From NCBI RefSeq assembly GCF_017357225.1, contig NZ_CP071604.1, positions 189,001-253,000 on the forward strand: a DNA stretch of 64,000 bases, read 5' to 3'. Source of the stretch: Rhizobium binae. Its GTDB lineage: Bacteria; Pseudomonadota; Alphaproteobacteria; Rhizobiales; Rhizobiaceae. Of this stretch, positions 19,971-28,956 are shown piece after piece. Within the stretch, counting starts at the first letter, position 1; each line of letters opens with the position of its first letter. Position numbers and translations under genes: made by a program. A model generated the notes under the pieces. It was not told the DNA's origin and did no database searches. It was given only the letters and a program-made list of their open reading frames with translations.

Positions 19971-20140
19971 GCGCCTCCCCAAACCGAAAAAGATTTTTCC
20001 GTTTCGCGCACCTTATTGAAATAACAACGATATTCCTCTGAGCGCTGTATCGGAACGATGCGGCTGGAAGGAACTTATTAACCTTCCTTTTCTATCCCGG
20101 TAGGGTCGTAATTTGTTAGGCATGAGTGAGTAGCGGACGC

Positions 20141-22513
20141 ATGCGTTTTCCCAGAACCAATTTGACGGATGCCGCAGATTTTTCCAGCGGGCTTGAAACA
20201 GAGCTTGCTGAGGAAAATCCGGGCGAAAGGCCGGCGGCGCCGATCTGGCAGAGCAACTTCTCGCTCGCGCCGAATGTCCGCTTCACCCGCACCCCGGAAA
20301 CGCTGATCAGCCGGCGCCGTTTGCCGAACGAGCCCGTTCGCGACGAACCGCAGCTCGAACAACAGGCGATACGGATAGAACCGGTCGCCGTCGATGTGCC
20401 TTTCGATATCTATCTGCCGGAGCCGGGCGAGCTTGCCGCAGCGCCGGTTCCGATGATCGAGACGCCGCAGCCGCCGGCTTCCGGCCGGGCGGAGGCGCCC
20501 GCCTTGCGCGCGGCTTCCGAACTGTCTTCGATTTCCGATTTCGCCTTCTGGGAAGTCATGGCCTTCGAAGAAGGCGAGCCGGTCCGCACGCCCTCGATCG
20601 TTGTTCCGAAAATCGAGACCACGCCCGAATCGATCACCGCCCTGTTCCGCGTCATGGAATGGCGTCCAGGCGCGCCGAAAACGGTTCCCGCCGCATCGCG
20701 CCCGGTCCAGCCGCCGGCCGCAAGCCCCGCATCGGCAGCCCCGCGGCCGCGGGCCGCGATATCCCTGGAAAAGCCGGTTCGTGCTCCGGAGCCGATCGTG
20801 CTGGCGCCGAGAGGCGTGCCCGAGGCACGCCAGACCGCGCCAATGCCGCAGGCTGCACCGGCGCCCCAGACTACACCATTGCCCCAGGCGACACCGCTGC
20901 CCCAGGCGGCGCCTCGGCCGACGCCTCCGGTGGCCGCCGTCTTGCCGTCGCCGCGCCTGATGGCAAGACCGGAAAAGGTCGATGCATCCGGCTATGAGTT
21001 CCCGCCGCGGGCCCTGTTGCAAGAGCCGCCGGAACGGCTTGGCGAGATCATGTCGCAGGAGACGCTGGAGCAGAATGCCGGCCTTCTGGAAAGCGTGCTC
21101 GAGGACTTCGGCATCAAGGGCGAGATCATTCATGTCCGCCCCGGCCCCGTCGTCACCCTCTATGAATTCGAGCCGGCGCCTGGCGTGAAGTCATCGCGCG
21201 TCATCGGCCTCGCCGACGACATCGCCCGCTCGATGTCGGCGCTTTCGGCCCGCGTCGCCGTGGTCCCCGGCCGCAACGTCATCGGCATCGAACTGCCGAA
21301 TGTCACGCGTGAGACTGTCTATTTCCGCGAGATGATCGAGAGCCAGGATTTCGACAAGAGCGGCTTTAAGCTGGCGCTCGGCCTCGGCAAGACCATTGGC
21401 GGCGAGCCCGTGATCGCTGAGCTCGCGAAGATGCCGCATCTGCTCGTCGCCGGCACCACCGGCTCGGGCAAGTCGGTCGCCATCAACACGATGATCCTGT
21501 CGCTGCTCTACCGCATGACGCCGGAACAGTGCCGGCTGATCATGGTCGACCCGAAGATGCTCGAGCTCTCCGTCTATGACGGTATCCCGCATCTCCTGAC
21601 GCCCGTCGTCACCGACCCGAAGAAGGCCGTCATGGCGCTGAAATGGGCGGTGCGCGAGATGGAGGAGCGTTATCGTAAGATGTCGCGCCTCGGCGTGCGC
21701 AACATCGACGGTTATAACGGCCGCGTCTCTCAGGCGCGCGAAAAGGGCGAGACCATCCATATCATGGTCCAGACCGGCTTCGACAAGGGAACCGGTGCGC
21801 CGATCGAGGAGCAGCAGGAGCTTGATCTTGCGCCGATGCCCTATATCGTCGTCATCGTCGACGAGATGGCCGACCTGATGATGGTCGCCGGCAAGGAGAT
21901 CGAAGGCGCGATCCAGCGTCTGGCGCAGATGGCGCGTGCCGCCGGCATCCATCTGATCATGGCGACGCAGCGCCCCTCGGTCGACGTCATCACCGGCACG
22001 ATCAAGGCAAACTTCCCGACCCGCATTTCCTTCCAGGTCACCTCGAAGATCGACAGCCGCACCATTCTCGGCGAACAGGGCGCCGAGCAGCTGCTCGGCC
22101 AGGGCGATATGCTTCACATGCAGGGCGGCGGCAGGATTGCCCGCGTGCACGGTCCCTTCGTTTCGGATGCTGAGGTCGAGAAGGTCGTTGCCCATCTGAA
22201 AACGCAAGGGCGTCCCGAATATCTCGACACAGTCACTGCTGACGAAGAGGAAGAGCCGGAAGAGGAAGAGACCGGCGCCGTGTTCGACAAGAGCGCCATG
22301 GCCTCCGAGGACGGCAACGAACTCTACGAGCAGGCGGTCAAGGTGGTGATGCGCGACAAGAAGTGCTCGACCTCCTACATCCAGCGCCGCCTCGGCATCG
22401 GTTACAACCGCGCCGCCTCATTGGTCGAACGCATGGAAAAGGAAGGCATGGTCGGCCCGGCCAATCATGTCGGCAAGCGCGAGATCGTTTCCGGGCGGGG
22501 CGATGGCGACTGA
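20141..22513 (+). CDS. ftsK: FtsK/SpoIIIE-type DNA translocase lacking membrane domain
   Basis: A 790-residue ATP-driven dsDNA pump that moves chromosome ends through the septum and activates dimer resolution. The N-terminal membrane helices of classical FtsK are missing. Instead residues 1-280 form a Pro/Ala/Gln-rich linker with repeats such as [20 protein letters not shown]. The motor follows with Walker [13 protein letters not shown], Walker [14 protein letters not shown] and [13 protein letters not shown]. The C-terminal winged-helix gamma domain ([18 protein letters not shown]) reads KOPS sites. Rhizobia carry more than one FtsK homologue, and this is probably the shorter one. A GTG at 20126 is an alternative start. 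Confidence 0.88.
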   Translation: MRFPRTNLTDAADFSSGLETELAEENPGERPAAPIWQSNFSLAPNVRFTRTPETLISRRRLPNEPVRDEPQLEQQAIRIEPVAVDVPFDIYLPEPGELAAAPVPMIETPQPPASGRAEAPALRAASELSSISDFAFWEVMAFEEGEPVRTPSIVVPKIETTPESITALFRVMEWRPGAPKTVPAASRPVQPPAASPASAAPRPRAAISLEKPVRAPEPIVLAPRGVPEARQTAPMPQAAPAPQTTPLPQATPLPQAAPRPTPPVAAVLPSPRLMARPEKVDASGYEFPPRALLQEPPERLGEIMSQETLEQNAGLLESVLEDFGIKGEIIHVRPGPVVTLYEFEPAPGVKSSRVIGLADDIARSMSALSARVAVVPGRNVIGIELPNVTRETVYFREMIESQDFDKSGFKLALGLGKTIGGEPVIAELAKMPHLLVAGTTGSGKSVAINTMILSLLYRMTPEQCRLIMVDPKMLELSVYDGIPHLLTPVVTDPKKAVMALKWAVREMEERYRKMSRLGVRNIDGYNGRVSQAREKGETIHIMVQTGFDKGTGAPIEEQQELDLAPMPYIVVIVDEMADLMMVAGKEIEGAIQRLAQMARAAGIHLIMATQRPSVDVITGTIKANFPTRISFQVTSKIDSRTILGEQGAEQLLGQGDMLHMQGGGRIARVHGPFVSDAEVEKVVAHLKTQGRPEYLDTVTADEEEEPEEEETGAVFDKSAMASEDGNELYEQAVKVVMRDKKCSTSYIQRRLGIGYNRAASLVERMEKEGMVGPANHVGKREIVSGRGDGD

Positions 22514-22546
22514 TCGGAGGCGAAGGAGTGCAGCGGCACTCCGATC
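22512..22546. terminator. Hairpin between convergent ftsK and grpB-family genes
   Basis: GATCGGAG (22512-22519) pairs with CTCCGATC (22539-22546), with an inner GAGTGC/GCACTC dyad. It sits exactly between the two convergent stop codons; no T run follows. It probably ends both transcripts. Confidence 0.5.
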
Positions 22547-23047
22547 TCAGGCCAACTTCGCCAGCCGCAGCGTCTCGTTGACGAACTCGGTCTTGCCGCC
22601 GGTGTAGAAATCGCTGTCGCCGTGTGCCTCCATAGCCAGCCGGCGTTTCAGCCCTGCGTAGGCTGTGGCCCTTCCGGGGTGATCCCGGAGATAGTCGCGA
22701 AACAGGAGCCGCTCCCGATGGGCGTGGTTCGCGGGGCCGCAGAGATAGAGCCTGAATCCGTATCCGTCGTGATCTCGGGTAAAGGCCCAGCGTTTCTCTC
22801 CCCGATCGCCGTGGAAGACGAAATCGACAGCGCTGATCGCGTCGATCGCCATCGGCAGAACGTCGTCGGAGATCGCGACGACATCGAGGTCGATCTTCGG
22901 TTTGGCGGCGAGGCCGGGCACCGACGTGCTGCCGATATGGTCGATGGAAAGCGCCAAGCTGCCGAGCAAGGCGGCGACCTCGCCACGGATTTCCCCAAAG
23001 AGGCGTGGCCAGGAGGGATCGTAGTCGACCACTTTGATGGCGCGCAT
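22547..23047 (-). CDS. GrpB family nucleotidyltransferase-like protein (UPF0157)
   Basis: A 166-residue member of the GrpB/UPF0157 family, a nucleotidyltransferase fold. The diagnostic segment HIGSTSVPGLAAKPKIDLDVV (here HIGSTSVPG then KPKIDLDVV) with paired Asp residues is present, and YDPSWP marks the N-terminus. The biological reaction is unknown. It is 15 bases after phnN on the same strand, so it is the last gene of the DUF1045-phnM-phnN transcript. Whether it acts in phosphonate use or is just a passenger cannot be told. Confidence 0.85.
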   Translation of the reverse strand: MRAIKVVDYDPSWPRLFGEIRGEVAALLGSLALSIDHIGSTSVPGLAAKPKIDLDVVAISDDVLPMAIDAISAVDFVFHGDRGEKRWAFTRDHDGYGFRLYLCGPANHAHRERLLFRDYLRDHPGRATAYAGLKRRLAMEAHGDSDFYTGGKTEFVNETLRLAKLA

Positions 23048-23062
23048 GTCTTCGAGCCCCGG

Positions 23063-23659
23063 TCAGTGCACCTCGGCCAGCAGCCCGTCGAGGATCGCGA
23101 TCATCTTCTGCTCTGCCTCTTCGATGGAGCCGCTGTTGTCGAGCTCCGTCACATCGTAATCGCCGCGCACCGTCAGCGGTCCGCGGGCGAGTCTCGCCAT
23201 GATATCCTCATGTGTCTCGCGCCCACGCGCCTCCAGCCGGCTGGCGAGCACTTCGGCGGTGGCGGTGACGTTGATGACCTTCAGCCGCGGGAAGGCGGCC
23301 TGGAAGCGATGCAGCGCCGAGCGCGAGCCGTTGGCGACGACGATATCGCCCCTCGAAAGCGCCACCGAGACCTCGGCCGGAATGCCGTATTTCAGACCAT
23401 GCGCTTCCCACCAGACGGCAAAGGAGCCAGACTGCTCCATCGCCGCAAACCCTTCGAGGGAAACGGAAAGATGGTCCTCGCCGCCGGCGCCGCGGTGGCG
23501 GGTAATGACGCGGCGGGTGAAATGAACGTCGGCGCGGCCCGAAAAATGCCGAGCGGCAAGGTTCATCAGCGTGTCCTTGCCGGCGCCGCTCGGCCCGACG
23601 ACGACGACCATGATGCCGCGCTCGGCTCCGGCACCGGGATGGGGTTCGTGCGGCGTCAT
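23063..23659 (-). CDS. phnN: Ribose 1,5-bisphosphate phosphokinase PhnN
   Basis: A 198-residue guanylate-kinase-like enzyme that phosphorylates ribose 1,5-bisphosphate to PRPP, the last step that returns the ribose of C-P lyase turnover to metabolism. The P-loop VVGPSGAGKDTLM lies near the N-terminus, and ITRHRGAGGEDHLSVS resembles the substrate lid. The start overlaps the phnM stop as ATGA. PRPP made here can feed nucleotide and NAD synthesis. Confidence 0.93.
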   Translation of the reverse strand: MTPHEPHPGAGAERGIMVVVVGPSGAGKDTLMNLAARHFSGRADVHFTRRVITRHRGAGGEDHLSVSLEGFAAMEQSGSFAVWWEAHGLKYGIPAEVSVALSRGDIVVANGSRSALHRFQAAFPRLKVINVTATAEVLASRLEARGRETHEDIMARLARGPLTVRGDYDVTELDNSGSIEEAEQKMIAILDGLLAEVH

Positions 23660-24795
23660 GCGACACGGCGTCCCTGGCGCCAGACGGAGCGTGTCACCGG
23701 CACGCCGTGCGAACGGTGGACGCGGACGAGATCGGCGCGCAGCCCGGTCGCGATGCGACCGCGATCGTCGAGGCTGACGGTGCGGGCAGGCGTCAATGTC
23801 ACCATGGCGATCGCCTTCGGCAGCGTGATGCTCTCGACCTCGTCGGCGAGGATGAAGGGTGCGTGCAGCAGGCTGAGCGGCACGTAGTCGGAGGATAGCA
23901 CATCGAGCACGCCCATTTCGGCGAGGTCGCGGGCGGCGATGTTGCCGGAATGGGATTTGCCGCGCACGATGTTGGGCGCGCCCATCAGTACGCTCATGCC
24001 ATGCTCGTGCGAGGCGCGGGCGGCGTCGAAGCTGGTCGGAAACTCGGCAAGCCGCACGCCGTTGTCGATCGCCTCGTCGACATGGGCGAGTGTGGCGTCG
24101 TCATGGCTTGCAACCGTGATGCCGCGTTCGGCACAGACCTTGGCGATGGCGTTGCGGTGCGGCGTCGAATTGCGTGCCGATTCCGCCTGGCGCTTGGCGA
24201 CGAAACGGGCAAAGACCTCGTCACTCAAGCCCCGCTTCTTCTGGTAGTAGAAGATATATTGATCCATCGTCTGGAACTGACGCTGGCCGGGCGCATGATC
24301 CATCAGCGAGACGAGCCGCACATGCGGATCGTTTTCGAAGTCGGCGAAATGTTCAAGCACATTGTCGGCGGAGACCTCGCAGCGCAGGTGCAGAAGGTGC
24401 TCGGCGCGCAGCCGGCCTTCCCGCTCTGCCGACTGGATGGCATCGGCCATCTCGCGCATCTCGCCATGTTCGAAGCCGCCGTCCTCGTCCGCTCCCATGC
24501 GCAGGCAGTCGAACACCGTGGTGATGCCCGATGTGACGATCTGCGCATCATGTGCCTGGACCGCGGCGGTCTTGTTCCAACGAATGCCGGGGCGCGGCTG
24601 ATAATGGCCTTCGAGATGGTCGGTGTGCAGCTCGACGAGGCCCGGAATGATAAAGTCGCCTTCGAAATCTTCGCCGGCTACCGAATTCCCTTCGGAAATG
24701 TCGGCGATCTCGCCGTCGCGGATGAGGATCGATCCGGCGAGGACGTCATCCTCGAGAACGATGCGGGCATTCGAAAACACGGTCTCTTTGCTCAT
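23656..24795 (-). CDS. phnM: Alpha-D-ribose 1-methylphosphonate 5-triphosphate diphosphatase PhnM
   Basis: A 379-residue amidohydrolase-fold enzyme that removes pyrophosphate from the triphosphate made by PhnGHI(L), giving the substrate of the PhnJ C-P lyase. The zinc-site HTDH occurs in ELHTDHLEGHYQPRPG, and SHDDATLAHVDEA carries later metal ligands. MSKETVFSN at 24795 is taken as start; the longer in-frame extension overlaps the upstream gene and is not protein-like. It is 13 bases after DUF1045 and coupled to phnN. Confidence 0.93.
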   Translation of the reverse strand: MSKETVFSNARIVLEDDVLAGSILIRDGEIADISEGNSVAGEDFEGDFIIPGLVELHTDHLEGHYQPRPGIRWNKTAAVQAHDAQIVTSGITTVFDCLRMGADEDGGFEHGEMREMADAIQSAEREGRLRAEHLLHLRCEVSADNVLEHFADFENDPHVRLVSLMDHAPGQRQFQTMDQYIFYYQKKRGLSDEVFARFVAKRQAESARNSTPHRNAIAKVCAERGITVASHDDATLAHVDEAIDNGVRLAEFPTSFDAARASHEHGMSVLMGAPNIVRGKSHSGNIAARDLAEMGVLDVLSSDYVPLSLLHAPFILADEVESITLPKAIAMVTLTPARTVSLDDRGRIATGLRADLVRVHRSHGVPVTRSVWRQGRRVA

Positions 24796-24808
24796 CTCGT
24801 CAGGTCTT

Positions 24809-25504
24809 TCAGCTTTTGGCGCCGGAAAGCGGCAGCCAGGAATGAACTTTGAACGGGGCGCCGCGCGTCTCCTCGACGAAGACGGCAAGGCTGGAAATCG
24901 ACAGCGGCCGGCCGGTGAAACCGGCAAAACGCTCGGTCAGAATCGCCTTCATCACCTCGGCGCGGGTTTCGGGCACTTGCCCGCTCAGCGTCATGTGGAA
25001 GCCGAAATCCTCCATGACGTAGGGATAACCCCAGCGCTGCAGATTGGCGCGCTGGCTGTCGCTGAGCTTCTGCGGATTGCGCCTGGCGATATCGGCCTCC
25101 GACAGCGCCGCGCGAAACGGTTCGAAAGACTTTACCACCTTCGCGGCGAAATCCTGAAGAGGTTGATGAAGGGAACTGGGGACGAGCGCAAAAAAACGGC
25201 CGAGCTGGCCGAGCACGAGTTCGGGAATCTCGAAGGCCGGCGTGCGCGCGGCAAAATCCTCGGCAAAGGCCATCAGGTCCTTTTCGGTGACGGAGGCGGC
25301 AAGCGCAAACGGTGCCTTGATCGTGGCATGGAAGCCGTAGCGGCGTGGATCGGCGGTCAGTTCGAACTGCTCTGCCTGGCCGAGCTGCTCATAGGCCGGG
25401 GCAGGATAGGTCTCGCCGGTAAAGGCGTCGCGGCCGAGCCAGCGCGAGGCCGCGCCGGTCAGGGGATCATCCTTCGGCGGCGAGAAATAGAGAGCGTAGC
25501 GCAA
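24809..25504 (-). CDS. DUF1045 phosphonate-cluster protein, 2H phosphoesterase-like
   Basis: A 231-residue cytoplasmic protein of the DUF1045 family, regularly found in C-P lyase clusters. Two HxT motifs, FHATIKAPF and FHMTLSGQV, place it in the 2H phosphoesterase superfamily, which opens cyclic phosphates. The cluster has no PhnP, so it may hydrolyse the 5-phosphoribosyl 1,2-cyclic phosphate released by C-P lyase. The TTG at 25504 (MRYALYFSPP) is preferred: CCAGGAC lies about 10 bases upstream and family members begin this way. An ATG at 25525 is the alternative. It is the first gene of the DUF1045-phnM-phnN-grpB operon. Confidence 0.85.
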   Translation of the reverse strand: MRYALYFSPPKDDPLTGAASRWLGRDAFTGETYPAPAYEQLGQAEQFELTADPRRYGFHATIKAPFALAASVTEKDLMAFAEDFAARTPAFEIPELVLGQLGRFFALVPSSLHQPLQDFAAKVVKSFEPFRAALSEADIARRNPQKLSDSQRANLQRWGYPYVMEDFGFHMTLSGQVPETRAEVMKAILTERFAGFTGRPLSISSLAVFVEETRGAPFKVHSWLPLSGAKS

Positions 25505-25597
25505 GGCTTTTGTCCTGGGGATCATCGAAACGGGGGAGCGCAATGTGCAGTGATTTGGCGGCGAACCGCAAGCAGGCTCCCCGGCTAAAAGATTTCC

Positions 25598-25615
25598 GTG
25601 ACAGAATGATGATGG
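25598..25615 (-). promoter_or_regulatory. PHO box upstream of DUF1045-phnM-phnN
   Basis: On the minus strand CTGTCAC (25604-25598) follows CCATCAT (25615-25609) at an 11-base repeat distance, as in the PhoB-binding PHO box CTGTCAT-N4-CTGTCAY. One half is perfect, the other matches 5 of 7. It lies about 95 bases upstream of the gene and implies its own PhoB-dependent promoter. Confidence 0.6.
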
Positions 25616-25663
25616 CGGCATCGCCACCACTGCCTTGTGATCGATCAGTGAGCCCTGGGCCCA

Positions 25664-25960
25664 TCAGCCGATGGCGCCGATGATGGTGGCGTCCCGCGGT
25701 TCGAATCCCACTGGTAGCGCATCTGGGCTGAGGATAACGGAAACGATCTGCGGCATAATGCCGTAACGAGGGACGAGCACGCTTTGAGCGCCGGTCGATT
25801 TGATGCCTTCAAGCAGCCCGTTGTCGATATTCTCCCAGCCCTCGGAATGGAGATTTCCGAACGTGCCGGTCTCGGTGAGAAAGATCACGCCGCTGCCGGC
25901 AAGCGGCCCGCGGCCGAAGGCGTGCGTCAACAGCGCCCAGATCAGGCTGAACCCCCGATA
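25664..25960 (-). pseudogene. Decayed 3' fragment of a phnE-type permease gene
   Basis: The frame reads a phosphonate-permease C-terminal region: SLIWALLTHAFGRGPLAGSGVIFL, then TGTFGNLHSEGWENIDN, PRYGIMPQIV and DATIIGAIG. This aligns along its length with the intact phnE at 30604-30884, also at the DNA level, but with many substitutions. It stops after IGAIG where the intact protein continues, so the last transmembrane segment is lost. No start or N-terminus exists: the frame upstream to 26227 is unrelated, low-quality sequence. It sits between pstB and DUF1045 and marks an old duplication or insertion boundary. Confidence 0.8.
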
Positions 25961-26227
25961 AAGGGCCACATCTCGCGACCGCCGCTCGATGCGGCTCTCT
26001 CGGGGGACCGCGTCAGGGCCGCGGCGCCTTCCCGAAGGGAAGATGCACAAGCCTCGACGCCCCGGCGTCTTCGAGGCGGTAGTCATTCGGCTGACTCTGC
26101 GTCGCTTGCATTCGGCAGCACGTTGGCGATCTAGGTGGTCAAACACGCAGGAAGCGCAGGTTGATCCTATCGCGTCCAGCCGACCCAGCTCGCCATTGTC
26201 ACAAGGCTCCTCACCCTGAAACGCCAA
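25961..26227. other. Non-coding or degraded stretch between phnE remnant and pstB
   Basis: About 265 bases. An open frame continues from the remnant, but it shows no similarity I can see to phnE or anything else and has an improbable composition. It is probably decayed DNA at the junction of the pst block. No terminator with a T run is obvious after pstB. Confidence 0.4.
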
Positions 26228-27040
26228 TCAGCCGTAGCGGCCGGTGATGTAGTCTTCCGTGCGCTTGACCTTCGGCGACTGGAAAATCTCAGCGGTCGGG
26301 CCGTATTCGATCAGTTCGCCGAGATACATGAAGGCGGTGTTGTCGGAGATGCGGCTTGCCTGCTGCATGTTGTGAGTGACGATCACGATCGTGAAGTCGC
26401 GTTTGAGCTGTGAGACCAGCTCTTCGACCTTGGCGGTCGAGATCGGATCGAGGGCCGACGTCGGCTCGTCGAGAAGCAGCACCTCAGGGCGCAGCGCCAC
26501 ACCGCGGGCGATGCAGAGACGCTGCTGCTGACCGCCGGAAAGGCCAAGCCCGCTGCCCTTCAACTTGTCCTTGACCTCATCCCAGAGGGCGGCCTGACGC
26601 AGCGCCTGCTCGACACGGTCATCCATGTCGGCCTTGCTGAGGCGCTCATGATGGCGAATGCCGTAGGCGATATTGTCATAGATCGACATCGGGAACGGCA
26701 CCGGCTTCTGGAATACCATGCCGACGCGGGCGCGCAGCTCGTTCATCGAAAAGCCCGGATCGAGGATGTTCTTGCCGTCGAGCTTGATCGAGCCGGTGGC
26801 GCGCATCTTCGGATAGAGCATGTAGATGCGGTTGAGGATGCGCAGCAGCGTGGACTTGCCGCAGCCGGACGGACCGATCAGGGCCGAGACCTGGCGCTCG
26901 GGGAAGGTGAGGCTGACATCCTTGATCGCGTGGGCTTCGCCATAATAGAAATTGACCTTCTCAAGCGCGATCTTGTCTTTGGCGAGCAGCTTTTCCGGCT
27001 TGCTGGCAGTTTCGAACGTCTCCGAGGACTGAAGCATCAT
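26228..27040 (-). CDS. pstB: Phosphate ABC transporter ATP-binding protein PstB
   Basis: The 270-residue ATPase of the high-affinity phosphate importer PstSCAB. It has Walker [13 protein letters not shown], signature [14 protein letters not shown], Walker [13 protein letters not shown] and the switch His in [10 protein letters not shown]. The ATG at 27040 overlaps the pstA stop as ATGA, and AAGGTGG precedes it. The operon ends here: no phoU or phoB follows, unlike the usual pst operon. Confidence 0.96.
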   Translation of the reverse strand: MMLQSSETFETASKPEKLLAKDKIALEKVNFYYGEAHAIKDVSLTFPERQVSALIGPSGCGKSTLLRILNRIYMLYPKMRATGSIKLDGKNILDPGFSMNELRARVGMVFQKPVPFPMSIYDNIAYGIRHHERLSKADMDDRVEQALRQAALWDEVKDKLKGSGLGLSGGQQQRLCIARGVALRPEVLLLDEPTSALDPISTAKVEELVSQLKRDFTIVIVTHNMQQASRISDNTAFMYLGELIEYGPTAEIFQSPKVKRTEDYITGRYG

Positions 27041-27894
27041 TTCCCACCTTTTCGGTTCAGGACGGAGCGCGAGAGGACGCTCAGGATCAAAACAACAGCG
27101 GTCATCACGAAGGCGCCGGCCCAGGCGAGATTCTGCCATTGCTCATAGGGGCTCATAGCAAACTGGAAGATGACGACGGGAATGTTCGCCATCGGCTGCG
27201 ACATATCCAGGCTCCAATACTGGTTGTTCAGAGCCGTGAAGAGGAGCGGCGCGGTTTCGCCGGAAATGCGGGCGATCGCCAGAAGGATGCCGGTCAGAAT
27301 GCCGGTGGAGGCGGCGCGATAAAGCACGTTGACCGTGACCTTCCAGCGCGGAATGCCGAGCGACAATGCCGCCTCGCGCATGACATCGGGAACCAGGCGC
27401 AGCATCTCGTCGGTCGTGCGCACCACGACCGGCAGGAAGATGAAGGCGAGCGCGATGCCGCCGGCAAAGCCGGAGAAGCGTGCCGTCGGGCGGACGACCA
27501 GCTCGTAGACGAACAGGCCGATAATGATCGACGGCGCCGAGAGCAGGATATCGTTGACGAAGCGGATTGTTTCGCCAAGCTTCTTGCCGCGCGCGAATTC
27601 CGACAGGTAGGTGCCGGCCAGCACGCCGATCGGCGTGCCGATGACGACGGCCAGGCCGACCATCAGCAGGCTGCCCATGAAGGCGTTGGCGAGGCCACCG
27701 CCGTCTTCGCCGGGCGGCGGCGTCATTTCAGTCAGCAGAGCGGGGCTCAGCGCGGCCAGGCCGTGGATCAGCGTCGTCCAGAGGATCCAGACCAGAAAGA
27801 CCAGGCCGAGCACGGTCGCGAAGCCGCAAAGCGTCAGGGCAATTGCGCTGCCGATCTGGCGGCGGCGATAAAGGGAACCGGAAGAACTGGCCAT
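27037..27894 (-). CDS. pstA: Phosphate ABC transporter permease PstA
   Basis: A 285-residue inner-membrane permease that pairs with PstC to form the phosphate channel. About six membrane helices are visible, with the transporter loop [20 protein letters not shown] (EAA motif) contacting Pst[11 protein letters not shown] and the [17 protein letters not shown] segment are typical of PstA. The ATG at 27894 is one base after the pstC stop region; the longer frame runs into pstC and is discarded. The stop overlaps the pstB start. Confidence 0.96.
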   Translation of the reverse strand: MASSSGSLYRRRQIGSAIALTLCGFATVLGLVFLVWILWTTLIHGLAALSPALLTEMTPPPGEDGGGLANAFMGSLLMVGLAVVIGTPIGVLAGTYLSEFARGKKLGETIRFVNDILLSAPSIIIGLFVYELVVRPTARFSGFAGGIALAFIFLPVVVRTTDEMLRLVPDVMREAALSLGIPRWKVTVNVLYRAASTGILTGILLAIARISGETAPLLFTALNNQYWSLDMSQPMANIPVVIFQFAMSPYEQWQNLAWAGAFVMTAVVLILSVLSRSVLNRKGGK

Positions 27895-27895
27895 A

Positions 27896-28870
27896 CTACT
27901 CCCCTCTCTGCTTGGCCATGCGCAGCAGCATGAGCTTGGCGGCCGCCAGAACGATGAAGGTGACGACGAAGAGGATGAGGCCAAGGGCTGCGAGCGACGA
28001 CCGGTAGAGATCGTCCGAAGCCTCGGCAAACTCGTTGGCGAGCGTGGCGGCGATCGAGGTGCCGGGCTCCATCAGCGACAGCGCAATATTGTGGGTGTTG
28101 CCGAGGACGAAGGTCACCGCCATCGTCTCGCCAAGGGCGCGGCCGAGACCGAGGAAGATGCCGCCGACGACAGCGGTGCGGGTGTGCGGGATGACGATGT
28201 CACGCACCACTTCCCACTTGGTCGAGCCGAGCGCATAGGCCGATTCCTTCAGCTGCGCGGGCACGACGAGGAAGACGTCGCGCATGACCGAGGAAATGAA
28301 CGGGATGATCATGATCGCCAGCACGATGCCTGACGTCAGCATGCCGATTCCGAGCGGAGCGCCGGAGAACAGCGCGCCGATCCCCGGAATCGGGCCTAGC
28401 CAGTCGATCAGTACCGGCTGCACATAATCCGACATGAAGGGAGCGAAGGTGAAGAGACCCCACATGCCGTAGATGATCGACGGGATGCCGGCGAGAAGTT
28501 CGACCGCCCCGCCGATCGGGCCGCGAACCGAGCGCGGTGCGACTTCGGTAATGAAGACGGCAATACCCAGGCTGATCGGAACGCCGATGATCATGGCAAG
28601 CACCGAAGTGACCAGCGTGCCATAAATCGGGACAAGCCCCGAGAACTGCTGGGCAACGGGATCCCATTCCGTGCCGGTGAGGAAGCCCAGACCGAAGGTC
28701 CGGAATGCCTGAAACCCGCTCAAGGCCATGGAAGTCGCCGCGGCCAGCAGCGCTGCCAGAACGAAGAGACCGCAGCCCAGAACTATCCAATAGAAAATAC
28801 GATCGCCGGTCGCGCCGTGGCGACGCTTCACGCCCACTCCCGCGGGCAGCGATGCCGATGCTTCGCTCAT
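27896..28870 (-). CDS. pstC: Phosphate ABC transporter permease PstC
   Basis: A 324-residue inner-membrane permease, partner of PstA. Six or more membrane helices and the EAA loop (KESAYALGSTKWEVVRDIV) are present, with AGIPSIIYGMWGLF and GLGRALGETMAVTFVLGN as PstC hallmarks. The ATG at 28870 is supported by the family start; the longer frame overlaps the intercistronic hairpin after pstS. It is the second gene of pstSCAB. Confidence 0.96.
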   Translation of the reverse strand: MSEASASLPAGVGVKRRHGATGDRIFYWIVLGCGLFVLAALLAAATSMALSGFQAFRTFGLGFLTGTEWDPVAQQFSGLVPIYGTLVTSVLAMIIGVPISLGIAVFITEVAPRSVRGPIGGAVELLAGIPSIIYGMWGLFTFAPFMSDYVQPVLIDWLGPIPGIGALFSGAPLGIGMLTSGIVLAIMIIPFISSVMRDVFLVVPAQLKESAYALGSTKWEVVRDIVIPHTRTAVVGGIFLGLGRALGETMAVTFVLGNTHNIALSLMEPGTSIAATLANEFAEASDDLYRSSLAALGLILFVVTFIVLAAAKLMLLRMAKQRGE

Positions 28871-28910
28871 ATCAATTGCTCGACTGCTTTGAGGGGCGTC
28901 AAAAGCATAC

Positions 28911-28937
28911 GGGGCGGCAAGCCTCGCTTGCCGCCCC
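28911..28937 (-). terminator. Intercistronic hairpin between pstS and pstC
   Basis: A perfect 11-bp stem, GGGGCGGCAAG (28911-28921) with CTTGCCGCCCC (28927-28937), and a 5-base loop. No T run follows. It probably shields the 3' end of pstS mRNA or partly stops transcription, so binding protein exceeds permease. Confidence 0.7.
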
Positions 28938-28956
28938 GACCGCAGGCTCGTCTGTA

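Noticed and set aside
18039..19982. Long open frame antisense to polA
   Set aside because: Shadow frame produced by GC-rich codon bias; no ribosome binding site, no domain, and polA is clear on the other strand.
20820..20930. Pro/Gln repeats in ftsK as a possible tandem repeat element
   Set aside because: In-frame imperfect repeats of a protein linker, not a DNA repeat or CRISPR.
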